A stretch of 6,187 nucleotides of DNA from Myxococcota bacterium (GTDB lineage: Bacteria > Myxococcota_A > Polyangia > HGW-17 > JAJRWW01), in the NCBI GenBank assembly GCA_024276595.1, contig JAJRWW010000487.1:1-6187 (forward strand), given 5' to 3'. Under the pieces are notes generated by a model that saw only the letters and a list, made by a program, of their open reading frames with translations, ran no database searches and was not told the origin of the DNA. Positions 1 to 6,181 of this stretch are shown here, one piece after another. The position numbers and the translations under genes are program-made. Numbering within the stretch: position 1 is the stretch's first letter; each line of letters begins with the position of its first letter.

Positions 1-261
1 CCGGGACCTCCGGTGCACATGGAGCGGCTGCTGGGTGGGCGGCTGGTGCTGCGGGTCACGCTCGTGGGGGCCATCCCCCGCGGGGCCACGCGGCCTCGTC
101 GGAGAGGCCGCACACCGCCGCGGTGGTCTCGAGCAGCGCCTTGAGCCCCGGGGCCGACTGGTTGCGCCACACAACGCGGTGCTGGTGTCTGACCGCTGCC
201 TGGGGAAAAGACGAGGAGGCTGCCAACCGCGCTGGGAGCAGGGCGGTGAGTATTATAGGGC
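1..261. other. Left-edge region without an assignable gene
   Basis: No gene here can be supported. Three readings stay open for a while: plus frame 1 up to a TGA at 142-144, plus frame 3 up to about 270, and a minus frame from about 249 to the edge. The first 30 or so codons of plus frame 1 use G/C-ending codons and read sensibly (around MERLLGGRLVLRVTLVGAIP), so this could be the 3' end of a gene entering from the left. The minus frame at about 90-190 (around WRNQSAPGLKALLETTAAV) is equally G/C-ending. Neither has a recognisable domain, and open frames are expected by chance in DNA this GC-rich. It may simply be the region downstream of the minus-strand lipoprotein gene. Confidence 0.3.
63..82. 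other. GC-rich hairpin
   Basis: CGTGGGGG (63-70) pairs with CCCCCGCG (75-82) around a CCAT loop, giving an 8-bp stem with one G-T pair. It overlaps the perfect palindrome CCCCGCGGGG at 76-85. No T-run follows on either strand, so it does not qualify as a canonical intrinsic terminator. It lies about 180 bases past the stop of the minus-strand lipoprotein gene and could still slow polymerase or stabilise a transcript end. Confidence 0.3.
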
Positions 262-1230
262 CTACTTGAAGGTGACGCGGTTGCCCGCCTCAATGAGCCT
301 GTTGAAGGCCTTGACGAGCTTGGCGTAGCTGCCACGCACCATGCTGCCAGCACCCAAATCCATCCGTCTGCGCTCGGATGCGGTGTAGGCCTTCTTGCTC
401 TTGATGCGCCTCAGCCTCTGCTTTGCGGCGGCTACAAAGGAGTTGGCCATTTGGCGGAAGCTCGACAAGGAGGAGGCGTTCTTCCCCGAGCGGGTGCTGG
501 AGATCATCTCCTTGACGATAGCGTCCAGGGAGGCGAGGGCCTTGCCGGCAGCGGAGACATCTGCCTTTTCCTCCGGCATTAGCTTTACCAGAGCCCGGGC
601 GTCCAGGGCGATCTTCTTGTGGTAGTAGCGCGGGTGCTCCTTGCCGTGCTTCTTCTCGATGCGCGCCAGGAGCCGCTGGTGCAGCTTGTGGCTCTCGGCA
701 AACACGATGCCAGAGAAGACCTTCTCGTTGGTATCGAACTCGGCGAAGAGGCGCATTAGCCTGGGGTGAAGCTTCTGCGCCTTCTTGCAGCCGTCGTCCT
801 TGTAGTCTTTTTGACGGTAGTAGCGGCTGGCGTCGGCCAGCAGGCGCTGCAGCTTGTCAAGGGCGAGGAGGAGCCTGGTGGCGGCCTGCTCCAGCTTCTT
901 GATGTGGGGCTTGCTCTCGTTGGCCTCCTGTACCTTCTTGAATGCCAAGTCCCCCTTGGCGAGTGTGTAGACGCCGTAGATGTGCCGCTCCTTGCATGTG
1001 GGACCGGCCTTGGGGTCGGCCACCCAGCTCAGGTAGCGGCGCCTGGAGGAGCGGACTCGCTCGAAGAAGAGATTGCCCAGCTCGATGTAGGGCGTGAGCT
1101 TGGCGCCCAGGGCGAGGTCAGCCCTGGCCTCCTTGGAGAGGGGCTCTCCGCCGCCCGATGCCCCCCCGCAGGCGATGGTTCCTGCCACTACCAGCCCGAA
1201 GGCGATCGCTGCTACACGGGTGTTCTTCAT
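262..1230 (-). CDS. YiiG/DUF3829-family lipoprotein
   Basis: A predicted 322-residue lipoprotein. The start is the ATG whose complement is CAT at 1228-1230; it is preceded on the minus strand by a GGGAAAGG purine tract about 10 bases away. The frame is open 32 codons further upstream, but those residues do not resemble a signal peptide, whereas residues 1-20 have two early basic residues and a hydrophobic core. The lipobox is T18-I19-A20-C21, followed by a Gly/Ser linker. Residues 62-81 (SRRRYLSWVADPKAGPTCKE) and the following IYGVYTL match my recollection of the YiiG/DUF3829 signature, where GPT is usually followed by G rather than C79. The rest is Lys/Arg-rich and predominantly helical, ending NRLIEAGNRVTFK. 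The molecular function of this family is unknown. It is divergent from the Coa1-like gene and has no downstream partner visible. Confidence 0.72.
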   Translation of the reverse strand: MKNTRVAAIAFGLVVAGTIACGGASGGGEPLSKEARADLALGAKLTPYIELGNLFFERVRSSRRRYLSWVADPKAGPTCKERHIYGVYTLAKGDLAFKKVQEANESKPHIKKLEQAATRLLLALDKLQRLLADASRYYRQKDYKDDGCKKAQKLHPRLMRLFAEFDTNEKVFSGIVFAESHKLHQRLLARIEKKHGKEHPRYYHKKIALDARALVKLMPEEKADVSAAGKALASLDAIVKEMISSTRSGKNASSLSSFRQMANSFVAAAKQRLRRIKSKKAYTASERRRMDLGAGSMVRGSYAKLVKAFNRLIEAGNRVTFK

Positions 1231-1380
1231 TTGGCGTCTACCTTTCCCTCTTTGCAAAGTAGGCGGAGTATGACCGAACAGGGGCAGGAAAGAAACAGAA
1301 GTTTTGGGAAAAGGGGTTGCCAGCACCGACCCGGGCTGCGAGACTGGGCTCCATCAACACGGGTGGAAAGGAACGCGTCC
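1231..1380. promoter_or_regulatory. Divergent intergenic region with short palindromes
   Basis: This 150-base spacer separates two genes that point away from each other, so it should carry both of their promoters. It contains the perfect 10-bp palindrome CTTTGCAAAG at 1250-1259, which would lie in the leader of the minus-strand gene about 20 bases before its ATG, and TTTTGGGAAAA at 1302-1312. TTGCCA at 1317-1322 is a fair -35 box for the plus-strand gene, but the sequence 17 bases later (GAGACT) is a poor -10. On the minus strand CATACT (complement of 1267-1272) is a possible -10 without a good -35. Promoter positions therefore remain unresolved. Confidence 0.35.
1367..1372 (+). promoter_or_regulatory. 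Ribosome binding site of the Coa1-like gene
   Basis: AAAGGA lies 8 bases before the ATG at 1381. It selects this start over much earlier in-frame starts that would run antisense through the divergent lipoprotein gene. Confidence 0.6.
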
Positions 1381-1851
1381 ATGGGCAAGAAGGAATCAGG
1401 GAAGAAACTGGGAGCGAAGAAGAAGATCCTCAGCATGCTAGGGGGTGGAGCGTTTACACTGTTTATGGCAGCCATCTTTTTATCGCCCATCATCCCCCTG
1501 ACCGCCGGTAAAGCGGCGGGCTACTACCCGGCCCTCATGAAGGCCCTGGCAAGCTGTCCAGAGGCGGTTGACAAGCTGGGCGCCAACCCGCGCGTGGGCA
1601 TCATCGGGTTGAACACGGGCTCCTGCTCCAGCTCTGGTAGCAGCTACAGCGCCAGCGGCCGCATGCCCGTCAAGGGCGACAAGTCTTCCGGGAAGCTGGT
1701 GTACGCCATCAGCAAGAGCGGCGGTACGACGACCCTCTACAGCGCCACGCTCACCGTTGACGGCAAGAGCATCGATGTCGCCTCCTGTCTCAAGGGGAGC
1801 AGTTTCGGCGGCGCCAAGGAGCCCCCAATGCCCAAGGAGTGGAGCCTGTAG
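1381..1851 (+). CDS. Membrane-anchored Coa1/Tim21-like protein
   Basis: A 156-residue protein with a very basic N-terminus (residues 3-15 are mostly Lys), one hydrophobic segment at about residues 17-40, and a soluble domain of about 110 residues. The order of elements in that domain, an alanine-rich helix (YYPALMKALASCPEAVDKLG, 48-67), a Gly/Ser-rich turn (76-93), then beta-like strands (MPVKGDKSSGKLVYAISK and LYSATLTVDGKSIDV), resembles bacterial proteins annotated as cytochrome c oxidase assembly factor Coa1 family. The resemblance is from memory of the pattern and is moderate. The Lys-rich end followed by a single TM suggests an inner-membrane anchor with the domain outside. C59, C82 and C136 could allow disulfides if it is periplasmic. 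No cytochrome oxidase gene is nearby, so a role in oxidase assembly should not be assumed. The start is fixed by the AAAGGA site. Confidence 0.6.
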   Translation: MGKKESGKKLGAKKKILSMLGGGAFTLFMAAIFLSPIIPLTAGKAAGYYPALMKALASCPEAVDKLGANPRVGIIGLNTGSCSSSGSSYSASGRMPVKGDKSSGKLVYAISKSGGTTTLYSATLTVDGKSIDVASCLKGSSFGGAKEPPMPKEWSL

Positions 1852-1873
1852 GGCAACCGCTGGTTTCTTTCGG

Positions 1874-1907
1874 CCTGGAGCCTCGCGAGCGCTCCTCGCG
1901 CACCAGG
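1874..1907 (+). other. Two-tier hairpin after the Coa1-like gene
   Basis: CGCGAG (1884-1889) pairs perfectly with CTCGCG (1895-1900) around a 5-base loop. An outer CCTGG (1874-1878) pairs with CCAGG (1903-1907) across small internal loops. It lies 23 bases after the stop codon at 1851, where a terminator would be expected, but no T-run follows. It may be a Rho-independent-like pause or a transcript-end stabiliser rather than a canonical terminator. Confidence 0.4.
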
Positions 1908-1933
1908 GCTGCACAACACAATCGGGTAGGCAA

Positions 1934-1962
1934 TTGACTCGCGGGGTGGTAGTGATCATGCT
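1934..1962 (+). promoter_or_regulatory. Possible promoter of the FmdB-def pair
   Basis: TTGACT at 1934-1939 matches five of six consensus -35 bases. CATGCT at 1957-1962, 17 bases later, matches only three of six -10 bases. The location, between the hairpin and the FmdB start, is suitable, but the weak -10 leaves this uncertain. Confidence 0.3.
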
Positions 1963-1982
1963 TCGCGTGACGTTTGGTCACA

Positions 1983-1988
1983 GAGGTG
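1983..1988 (+). promoter_or_regulatory. Ribosome binding site of the FmdB-family gene
   Basis: GAGGTG, within AGAGGTGAG, ends 6 bases before the ATG at 1995. It supports that start over the in-frame ATG at 1974, and the resulting N-terminus MPMYEF is the usual start of the family. Confidence 0.7.
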
Positions 1989-1994
1989 AGCGCC

Positions 1995-2225
1995 ATGCCC
2001 ATGTATGAGTTTTTGTGTCCCAGGTGCGGTCATGAGTTCGAGGACCTCGTGCGCAATGCCAGGGAGAAAGTGGAATGTCCGAGCTGCGGCCACGGCAAGG
2101 TGGAGCGGCTCCTCTCCCGGGTAGCTTTCTCCGTGGGCGGCAAGTTCACGGCCTCGGCGGGTAGCAGTGACTGCAGCTCCTGCTCGTCTTCGCCCAGTAG
2201 CTGCTCTGGCTGCGGGTCTCACTGA
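1995..2225 (+). CDS. FmdB-family zinc-ribbon protein
   Basis: A small 76-residue protein starting MPMYEFLCPRCGHEFE, the hallmark of the FmdB/CxxC_CxxC_SSSS family. C8-x2-C11 and C28-x2-C31 form the metal-binding knuckles of a zinc ribbon. VERLLSRVAF (36-45) matches the conserved stretch after the ribbon. The name comes from a putative regulator of formamidase in Methylophilus, but most family members have no proven role, so function is left open. The C-terminal tail is Ser/Cys-rich and carries two further CxxC pairs, C60/C63 and C70/C73, before a final His. The start is fixed by GAGGTG and the family N-terminus. The gene ends 4 bases before the def start, which suggests co-transcription and probably coupled translation. 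Confidence 0.88.
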   Translation: MPMYEFLCPRCGHEFEDLVRNAREKVECPSCGHGKVERLLSRVAFSVGGKFTASAGSSDCSSCSSSPSSCSGCGSH

Positions 2226-2229
2226 GCCC

Positions 2230-2742
2230 ATGGCTGTTTTGGACATTGTAATCTTTCCGGATCCGCGGCTCCGCCAGGTGTCGAGGCCGGTGGAGGAGAT
2301 CGACGACAGGATCCGGGAGCTGGTGGCGGACATGCAGGAGACCATGTACGTCAATGAGGGCGCCGGCCTGGCGGCTATTCAGGTTGGGGCTCCAGTGCGC
2401 GTCTTCATCGCAGACCCGGTGCTGGCAGGGGGAGGACGCGAGGATCCCACGCTCGTGTACATCAACCCAAAAATAGTGCGCCAGGAGGGGGAGCAGGACG
2501 GGGACGAGGGCTGCCTGAGCTTTCCGGGGGTCTTTGTGCCTGTGGGGCGCCCGGCCAAGGTAACCATTAGCGCCACGGGGTTGGACGGGGAGGTGTTCGA
2601 GCAGGAGGCGGATGGCATCCTGGCCAGGGCCTTTTGTCACGAGACGGAGCACCTCGATGGGGAGCTGCTCATCGACAAGGTGGGCCGGCTGAAGGCTCAG
2701 TCCATCAAGCGAAAGCTCAAGCGCGCAGCCACGAAGGGGTGA
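2230..2742 (+). CDS. def: Peptide deformylase
   Basis: A 170-residue cytoplasmic metalloenzyme that removes the N-formyl group from the initiator Met of new proteins; bacterial deformylases are usually about 165-190 residues. All three family motifs are present. Motif 1 is G44-AGLAAIQ (usually GxGLAAxQ), motif 2 is E93-G-C95-L-S-F-P, and motif 3 is H137-E138-T-E-H141-LDG. C95, H137 and H141 are the metal ligands, E138 the catalytic acid and Q51 the conserved Gln. The N-terminus MAVLDIVIFPDPRLR is the typical start, so the ATG at 2230 is preferred over the upstream in-frame ATG at 2167, which lies inside the FmdB gene. No Shine-Dalgarno sequence precedes it, fitting translation coupled to the FmdB stop 4 bases earlier. 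Oddities are Ile50 where Pro or Thr is common, Phe98 in motif 2, and Glu140 where HExDH is usual. A basic C-terminal tail ends the protein. No fmt gene follows within the window. Confidence 0.95.
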   Translation: MAVLDIVIFPDPRLRQVSRPVEEIDDRIRELVADMQETMYVNEGAGLAAIQVGAPVRVFIADPVLAGGGREDPTLVYINPKIVRQEGEQDGDEGCLSFPGVFVPVGRPAKVTISATGLDGEVFEQEADGILARAFCHETEHLDGELLIDKVGRLKAQSIKRKLKRAATKG

Positions 2743-2752
2743 AGGCCTCCGG

Positions 2753-2787
2753 TTGGTCCGTGGCAGATCTTTGGGCATGATCTTTGG
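2753..2787 (+). promoter_or_regulatory. Spacer before the ABC ATPase: repeat and weak promoter
   Basis: The 78-base gap between def and the ATPase gene holds a direct repeat, GATCTTTGG at 2766-2774 and again at 2779-2787 (13-base period). A weak promoter match, TTGGTC (2753-2758) and CATGAT (2776-2781) with 17 bases between, overlaps the repeat. The repeat could be a regulator site or chance. No terminator is seen, so read-through from def is possible. Confidence 0.25.
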
Positions 2788-2820
2788 CTCTCCGTCCGGG
2801 TTTCCGCTATTGTTCGTCCC

Positions 2821-3648
2821 ATGGCGTACGACGCAGCACCTTCCGGAGAGCCTGCGGTGCGGCTCCTGGAGCTGATGTGCGGCTACGATGGTCAGCCCGT
2901 GGTGTCTGCCACCACCCTGGATGTGGCCAGGGGGGAGATCCTGGTAGTGGCCGGACGCTCCGGCTGTGGCAAGTCCACCCTCCTCAAGACGGTGGCCGGT
3001 CTGCTGGTGCCCGTGGAGGGCTCGGTGGAGGTGCTGGGCCTGGACCTGTGGAAGGCGGATCTTCCCCAGAGGCGTCCGGTGCTGCGCCGCATGGGGATGA
3101 TGTTTCAGGGGGGCGCCCTGCTGGGTTCCATGACCGTGGCCGAGAACCTGCTGCTCCCCGTGTGCGAGTACTTCGGCCAGGTGGCTGCCCCGGTGGCCTC
3201 CCGGCTGGTGGACGCCAAGCTGGCCCAGGTGGGCCTGGGTGGGACCGGAGACCTCAACCCCGCGGCGCTCTCAGGAGGCATGCGCAAGCGCGTGGCGCTG
3301 GCCCGGGCGCTGATGCTGGACCCGCAGCTACTGCTCTGCGATGAGCCCACCTCTGGCCTGGACCCGGTGGTTGCGGCGGGGATCGATGAGCTGGTGCTGG
3401 AGCTCCGCGAGCGGCTGGAGATGGCCATGATCGTCATCAGCCACGACCTGGACTCCATCCGGCGCATCGCCGACCGCGTGCTGCTGCTCCATGATGGAGA
3501 GCCGGTGGCCCTCGGCACGGTGGAGGAGCTGCAGCGTGCCACGGCGCCGGAGATCTACGCCTTCTTTCATAGGGAGGCCCCGGCGGAGGGCCTGGGCGGC
3601 CACACCCTGGCGGCTCGCCTGGGCTCTGGCGGCAGCGGCGGGCAGTAG
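2821..3648 (+). CDS. mlaF: MlaF-like ABC transporter ATPase of an MCE system
   Basis: A 275-residue ATP-binding subunit expected to power lipid movement through an MCE-type transporter at the cytoplasmic face of the inner membrane. It has a full nucleotide-binding domain: Walker A G45-RSGCGKST-53, Q-loop Q96 in GMMFQGGALL, signature LSGGMRKRVALARA (150-163), Walker B LLLCDE (170-175) with catalytic E175, D-loop SGLDP, and H-loop H207 in VISHDLDS. The GGM(R/Q)KR form of the signature and the FQ(G/S)GAL Q-loop are typical of MlaF/Ttg2A ATPases and distinguish it from amino-acid importers. E. coli MlaF is 269 residues; here a Gly/Ser-rich tail ends the protein. The next two genes are an MCE protein and an auxiliary lipoprotein, which supports the assignment. 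No permease gene adjoins it. The ATG at 2821 lacks a Shine-Dalgarno sequence; GTG at 2857, 6 bases after GGAGAG, is a credible alternative giving 263 residues. Confidence 0.88.
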   Translation: MAYDAAPSGEPAVRLLELMCGYDGQPVVSATTLDVARGEILVVAGRSGCGKSTLLKTVAGLLVPVEGSVEVLGLDLWKADLPQRRPVLRRMGMMFQGGALLGSMTVAENLLLPVCEYFGQVAAPVASRLVDAKLAQVGLGGTGDLNPAALSGGMRKRVALARALMLDPQLLLCDEPTSGLDPVVAAGIDELVLELRERLEMAMIVISHDLDSIRRIADRVLLLHDGEPVALGTVEELQRATAPEIYAFFHREAPAEGLGGHTLAARLGSGGSGGQ

Positions 3649-3658
3649 GGGGGCGAGG

Positions 3659-3680
3659 GCAGCCCAGGAGCAGCCCAGGA
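3659..3680. repeat. Tandem 11-base repeat
   Basis: GCAGCCCAGGA occurs twice without a gap (3659-3669 and 3670-3680), directly after the ATPase stop. It is non-coding. Two copies may reflect slippage in GC-rich DNA. Confidence 0.6.
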
Positions 3681-3706
3681 GCCTCTGACACAGAAAGGGA
3701 CGCAAA

Positions 3707-3736
3707 TTGGCCTGCGTGGAGTGGGGCTGGTATACT
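3707..3736 (+). promoter_or_regulatory. Candidate promoter of the MCE-lipoprotein pair
   Basis: TTGGCC (3707-3712, four of six -35 matches) and TATACT (3731-3736, five of six -10 matches) are 18 bases apart. The -10 stands out in this GC-rich spacer. Transcription would start near 3743, giving a short leader that carries a hairpin. The 140-base gap after the ATPase gene makes a separate promoter reasonable. Confidence 0.45.
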
Positions 3737-3744
3737 ACGAGCAC

Positions 3745-3776
3745 CGCGGCGGCAGAGGGCCCATGGCTCCGCCGCG
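3745..3776 (+). promoter_or_regulatory. Leader hairpin before the MCE gene
   Basis: CGCGGCGG (3745-3752) and CCGCCGCG (3769-3776) form a perfect 8-bp GC stem around a 16-base loop containing GGGCCC. It ends 12 bases before the ATG at 3789. There is no T-run, so it is not a canonical terminator. Its place just after the predicted transcription start suggests a role in transcript stability or translation of the MCE gene. Confidence 0.45.
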
Positions 3777-3788
3777 ACCCGGACCTCC

Positions 3789-4847
3789 ATGCTCACGCGC
3801 ACACAGAAAGTCCGCCTGGGACTGTTTCTGCTCCTCGGTTTCCTCCTGATCGGCGGGGGAGTGGCCCTGCTGGCGGGTCTGAGCATTTTTCGCAAGTACG
3901 ACACCTACCAGGTGAGGTTCAAAGACTCGGTCTCCGGGCTCTCTCCCGGGGCAAAGGTCTCCCTGCGCGGGGTGCGGGTCGGGCGGGTGCAGTCCATTCG
4001 GCTCGACAGCAAGCGCTTCGATGTGGTGCGGGTGGTGCTGGCCCTTCGAAAGGGGACGCCGATCCCCAAGGGCAGCAAGGCCATCCTGGCCAGCCACGGA
4101 ATCACCGGCATCAAGTACATCGAGATTAAGTCCGGCTCCTCCCGGGAGCTGCTCAAGCCGGGCTCCACCCTGGCCACGGGCAAGAGCCAGCTTCAGCAGA
4201 TCACCGGGAAGGCCACCGACATCGCGATCATGACGGAGAAGCTGGTGCGGAACCTCCTCACGGTTACCAGGAAGGAAAACCGTGAGGAGTTACTGGGCCT
4301 GGTCACCAGCGCCAGGATGTTCCTGGACTCGGGCAAGCTGGCCCTCGACGCCCTCACCCTGCTGATCCGTGACGCCAGGCCGGCGCTCAAGCGCACCCTC
4401 AGAAACTTTGAGCGCTCCTCATATACCCTGCGTCGCTCCATGCGCCACTTCGATGACGTGGTGGTGGAGACCGGGCGCCAGCTCCGTGCCACGTTGATCA
4501 CCGCCCGGGGGGCGCTCACGGACGCCAGGGGCTTTCTGGGCAAGCGAGGCCGGCTGGCCAAGGCCCTCTCAAAGCTGGAGCACTCCATGGGCAACGTGGA
4601 GAAGCGGATCCTCTCCAAGGACGTGACCGCTTCCATATCCCAGGCGCGCAGATCCCTGCTGGCTCTGCAGCTCCTGCTGGTGGACCTGCGCTCCTCGGTG
4701 GGTCACCTCAAGGGGAACATCAAGCCCATCGTCAAGGCCATGCGTAACGCCGCGGAGCACCTGGAGGAGTTCGCCCGCACCATCCGGGAGAACCCCGCTG
4801 CGCTCTTGCGGCCAAGCACCCTGCGGGGGCGGAAGCTGCCGAAATGA
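3789..4847 (+). CDS. mlaD: MlaD-like MCE-domain substrate-binding protein
   Basis: A 352-residue inner-membrane-anchored periplasmic protein of the MCE family, which binds or channels phospholipids or other hydrophobic molecules between membranes. A short basic N-terminus is followed by one TM helix (about residues 10-34). A single MCE domain spans about residues 37-116, with VRFKDSVSGLSPGAKVSLRG (42-61), VRVGRV (62-67) and the conserved HGITGIKYIEI (103-113). The remaining 220 or so residues are rich in Lys, Arg and Leu and look helical, consistent with long helices that extend an MCE ring. E. coli MlaD has 183 residues, so this resembles the longer single-domain forms. The ATG at 3789 has no Shine-Dalgarno sequence and no earlier in-frame start before it. 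Its stop overlaps the next start (ATGA, 4844-4847), so the MCE protein and lipoprotein are probably made together. Confidence 0.88.
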   Translation: MLTRTQKVRLGLFLLLGFLLIGGGVALLAGLSIFRKYDTYQVRFKDSVSGLSPGAKVSLRGVRVGRVQSIRLDSKRFDVVRVVLALRKGTPIPKGSKAILASHGITGIKYIEIKSGSSRELLKPGSTLATGKSQLQQITGKATDIAIMTEKLVRNLLTVTRKENREELLGLVTSARMFLDSGKLALDALTLLIRDARPALKRTLRNFERSSYTLRRSMRHFDDVVVETGRQLRATLITARGALTDARGFLGKRGRLAKALSKLEHSMGNVEKRILSKDVTASISQARRSLLALQLLLVDLRSSVGHLKGNIKPIVKAMRNAAEHLEEFARTIRENPAALLRPSTLRGRKLPK

Positions 4848-5464
4848 AGAAGCTGCTCACTCCCATTGTCATGGGCCTGGTGGTCGCTGCCTGCTTTGGC
4901 AGCAGCAAGACTCCCACCATGCAGTACTTCTGGATACCCCTCTGGCAGCAGGCCAGGCCCGCGGGCTCGGGGCCCATCGACGTGGTCATCCAGATAGAAG
5001 AGATGGACGTGGACCCGGGCTATGATCATCTTCGCCTGGTGTATCGCATCTCGCCCGTGCAGCTCCGCCACTACCGGTTCAGGCAGTGGGTGACCAAGCC
5101 CGGCCGGCTCTTGACTGCCGCCCTGCAGCGCTACCTGAGGGTCAAGGGCGTCTTCCGGCTGGTGGTCCAGGAGCCTCAACCCCTGCCCAACTACATCCTG
5201 CGTGGGCGGGTCATGGCCCTGGAGCAGGTGGAGGAGGGCTCCCGGCGGGAGCGCTGGTCCGCCCGGGTGGCCATGCTCCTGCGCCTTCACCGCAGCGCAG
5301 ATGACAGGGTGGTCTGGCAGATGCGCTTTGATCAGAAGCGACGGGTCAAGGAGAGGACCCCGCAGGCGATCGTCGCGCTCATCACTCGTCTCATTCGAGG
5401 CCAGCTCGACCAGGAGCTTGGCCACCTCACCGAAGCGGTCCGTCGGGATCAGCTCGGTCGCTGA
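4844..5464 (+). CDS. PqiC-like ABC transport auxiliary lipoprotein
   Basis: A 206-residue predicted lipoprotein with a basic N-terminus, a hydrophobic stretch and lipobox V14-A15-A16-C17. The mature part fits the ABC-type transport auxiliary lipoprotein family (ABC_trans_aux, formerly DUF330, which includes PqiC/YmbA). Family landmarks are LVYRISP (65-71), then HYRFRQWVTKPGRLL (76-90), where a Tyr-rich stretch leads into a conserved Trp and Pro, followed by LQRYL and a V-x-Y-x-L-x-G-type strand (NYILRGRVMALEQV). E. coli PqiC is 187 residues. Such lipoproteins work with MCE proteins, probably at the outer-membrane end of the transport path. The start overlaps the MCE stop by 4 bases, and GGAAG (4831-4835) lies 8 bases upstream. 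It is the last gene of the transport group. It could be named an MlaD-partner lipoprotein, but the transported substrate cannot be deduced. Confidence 0.85.
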   Translation: MKKLLTPIVMGLVVAACFGSSKTPTMQYFWIPLWQQARPAGSGPIDVVIQIEEMDVDPGYDHLRLVYRISPVQLRHYRFRQWVTKPGRLLTAALQRYLRVKGVFRLVVQEPQPLPNYILRGRVMALEQVEEGSRRERWSARVAMLLRLHRSADDRVVWQMRFDQKRRVKERTPQAIVALITRLIRGQLDQELGHLTEAVRRDQLGR

Positions 5465-5473
5465 GCCCGGCAG

Positions 5474-5486
5474 TGGCCAGGGGCCA
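5474..5486. other. Small hairpin after the transport operon
   Basis: TGGCC (5474-5478) and GGCCA (5482-5486) form a 5-bp stem with a 3-base loop, starting 10 bases after the lipoprotein stop. Only a short TGTT follows, so this is at best a weak terminator. Confidence 0.3.
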
Positions 5487-5494
5487 TGTTGCCG

Positions 5495-5519
5495 CTCATT
5501 GAGCTGTCACCCAAATGAG
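5495..5519. repeat. Inverted repeat upstream of vapBC
   Basis: CTCATT (5495-5500) and AATGAG (5514-5519) are perfect inverted copies 13 bases apart. The left arm is also inside the compact palindrome GCTCATTGAGC (5494-5504). The right arm ends just before the predicted -35 box of vapB. It could be a terminator stem for the transport operon or a regulator site; the sequence alone does not decide. Confidence 0.4.
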
Positions 5520-5548
5520 TTGCCCGATCCGTCCATACACACCATAAT
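5520..5548 (+). promoter_or_regulatory. Predicted vapBC promoter
   Basis: TTGCCC (5520-5525, four of six -35 matches) and CATAAT (5543-5548, five of six -10 matches) are separated by the ideal 17 bases. The AT-rich patch contrasts with the surrounding GC-rich DNA and lies 32 bases before the vapB start. Confidence 0.55.
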
Positions 5549-5562
5549 ACACATTATACACA
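5535..5562. promoter_or_regulatory. Three ATACACA repeats, probable VapB(C) operator
   Basis: ATACACA occurs at 5535-5541, 5547-5553 and 5556-5562, in direct orientation and spaced 12 and 9 bases. The first copy lies in the promoter spacer, the second overlaps the end of the -10 box, and the third sits near the expected transcription start. Antitoxins of VapBC pairs commonly repress their own promoter, so this cluster is the best operator candidate. Confidence 0.5.
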
Positions 5563-5569
5563 TTCGCGC

Positions 5570-5575
5570 AGGAGG
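5570..5575 (+). promoter_or_regulatory. Ribosome binding site of vapB
   Basis: AGGAGG, a perfect Shine-Dalgarno core, lies 5 bases before the vapB ATG. It is the strongest ribosome site in the window and would favour abundant antitoxin. Confidence 0.8.
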
Positions 5576-5580
5576 CGCTC

Positions 5581-5793
5581 ATGCGAACCAACATTGTGCT
5601 GGACGACGATCTGGTCGAGGAAGCCTTCAGGGTGACCAGCGCCCGCACCAAGCGGGAGCTGGTCACCATGGCGCTCAAGGAGCTGATCCGGATCAAGCGC
5701 AAGAAGAACCTGGCCGAGCTGGCCGGCCGGATCCGGTTGCGAGGCGACTACGATCACAAGGAGCTTCGTGAGGTGCGCGGTGACAATAGTTGA
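5581..5793 (+). CDS. vapB: VapB-family antitoxin
   Basis: A 70-residue antitoxin of a type II toxin-antitoxin pair. It should bind and block the adjacent VapC nuclease and, with it, repress their shared promoter. The N-terminal RTNIVLDDDLVEEA (2-15) is a short beta strand followed by a helix, as in the ribbon-helix-helix DNA-binding fold, and SARTKRELVTMALKELI (20-36) matches the second helix of the VapB antitoxin family with the usual (G/S)xxTKRE turn. The Lys/Arg-rich remainder with LAELAGRIRLRGDYD resembles toxin-wrapping tails. The start is set by AGGAGG. Its last 14 bases overlap the toxin gene when the toxin starts at 5780, typical of tightly coupled pairs. Promoter-like boxes and ATACACA repeats lie immediately upstream. 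Confidence 0.9.
   Translation: MRTNIVLDDDLVEEAFRVTSARTKRELVTMALKELIRIKRKKNLAELAGRIRLRGDYDHKELREVRGDNS
5770..5775 (+). promoter_or_regulatory. Ribosome binding site of vapC inside vapB
   Basis: GAGGTG lies within the last codons of vapB and 4 bases before the GTG at 5780. It supports that start over the GTG at 5768, which overlaps this site. Confidence 0.5.
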
Positions 5794-6181
5794 CACCTCG
5801 GTATGGGTGGACATCTTCCGCGATGCCACCGGCGAGCGTCGGCACCGCCTGGGTGAGCTGGTAGACTCGGAGGACGTGATCCTGACCGCTTTCACGGAGA
5901 TGGAGCTGCTACAGGGCTGCCGCGACGAGGAGGAGTGGGCTCTGCTGAGCGAGTATCTCTCCACACAGGAGTACCTGAATCCGACCAGGGAGACCTGGTC
6001 TGCGGCCGCGCGCATCTACTTCGACCTGCGCAGACAGGGGCTCACTGTCCACAGCCCCATCGACTGCTGCATTGCCCAGCTCGCCATCGATAGCAGCATG
6101 CTCCTGCTCCACCGGGACCGTGACTTCGAGACCATTGCAAGGTTGAGGCCGATTCAGCAGCGCTTCGTCCAATGGCGGTAG
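5780..6181 (+). CDS. vapC: VapC-family PIN-domain ribonuclease toxin
   Basis: A 133-residue PIN-domain toxin, a Mg2+-dependent endoribonuclease that in characterised members cuts tRNA or the 23S rRNA sarcin-ricin loop; its target here is unknown. The acidic active-site residues are all present: D5 in TIVDTSVWVDIF, E42 in TEMELLQG, D95 in HSPIDCCIAQLAI, and D113 in LLHRDRDF. The toxin therefore looks intact. I chose the GTG at 5780 because the protein then begins (M)TIVDTS, as VapC proteins normally do, with GAGG at 5770-5773 six bases upstream. A GTG at 5768 in the same frame would add four residues and is a less likely start. It overlaps vapB by 14 bases and ends six bases before the window edge. 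Weak GTG initiation and coupling to vapB would keep toxin below antitoxin. Confidence 0.9.
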   Translation: MTIVDTSVWVDIFRDATGERRHRLGELVDSEDVILTAFTEMELLQGCRDEEEWALLSEYLSTQEYLNPTRETWSAAARIYFDLRRQGLTVHSPIDCCIAQLAIDSSMLLLHRDRDFETIARLRPIQQRFVQWR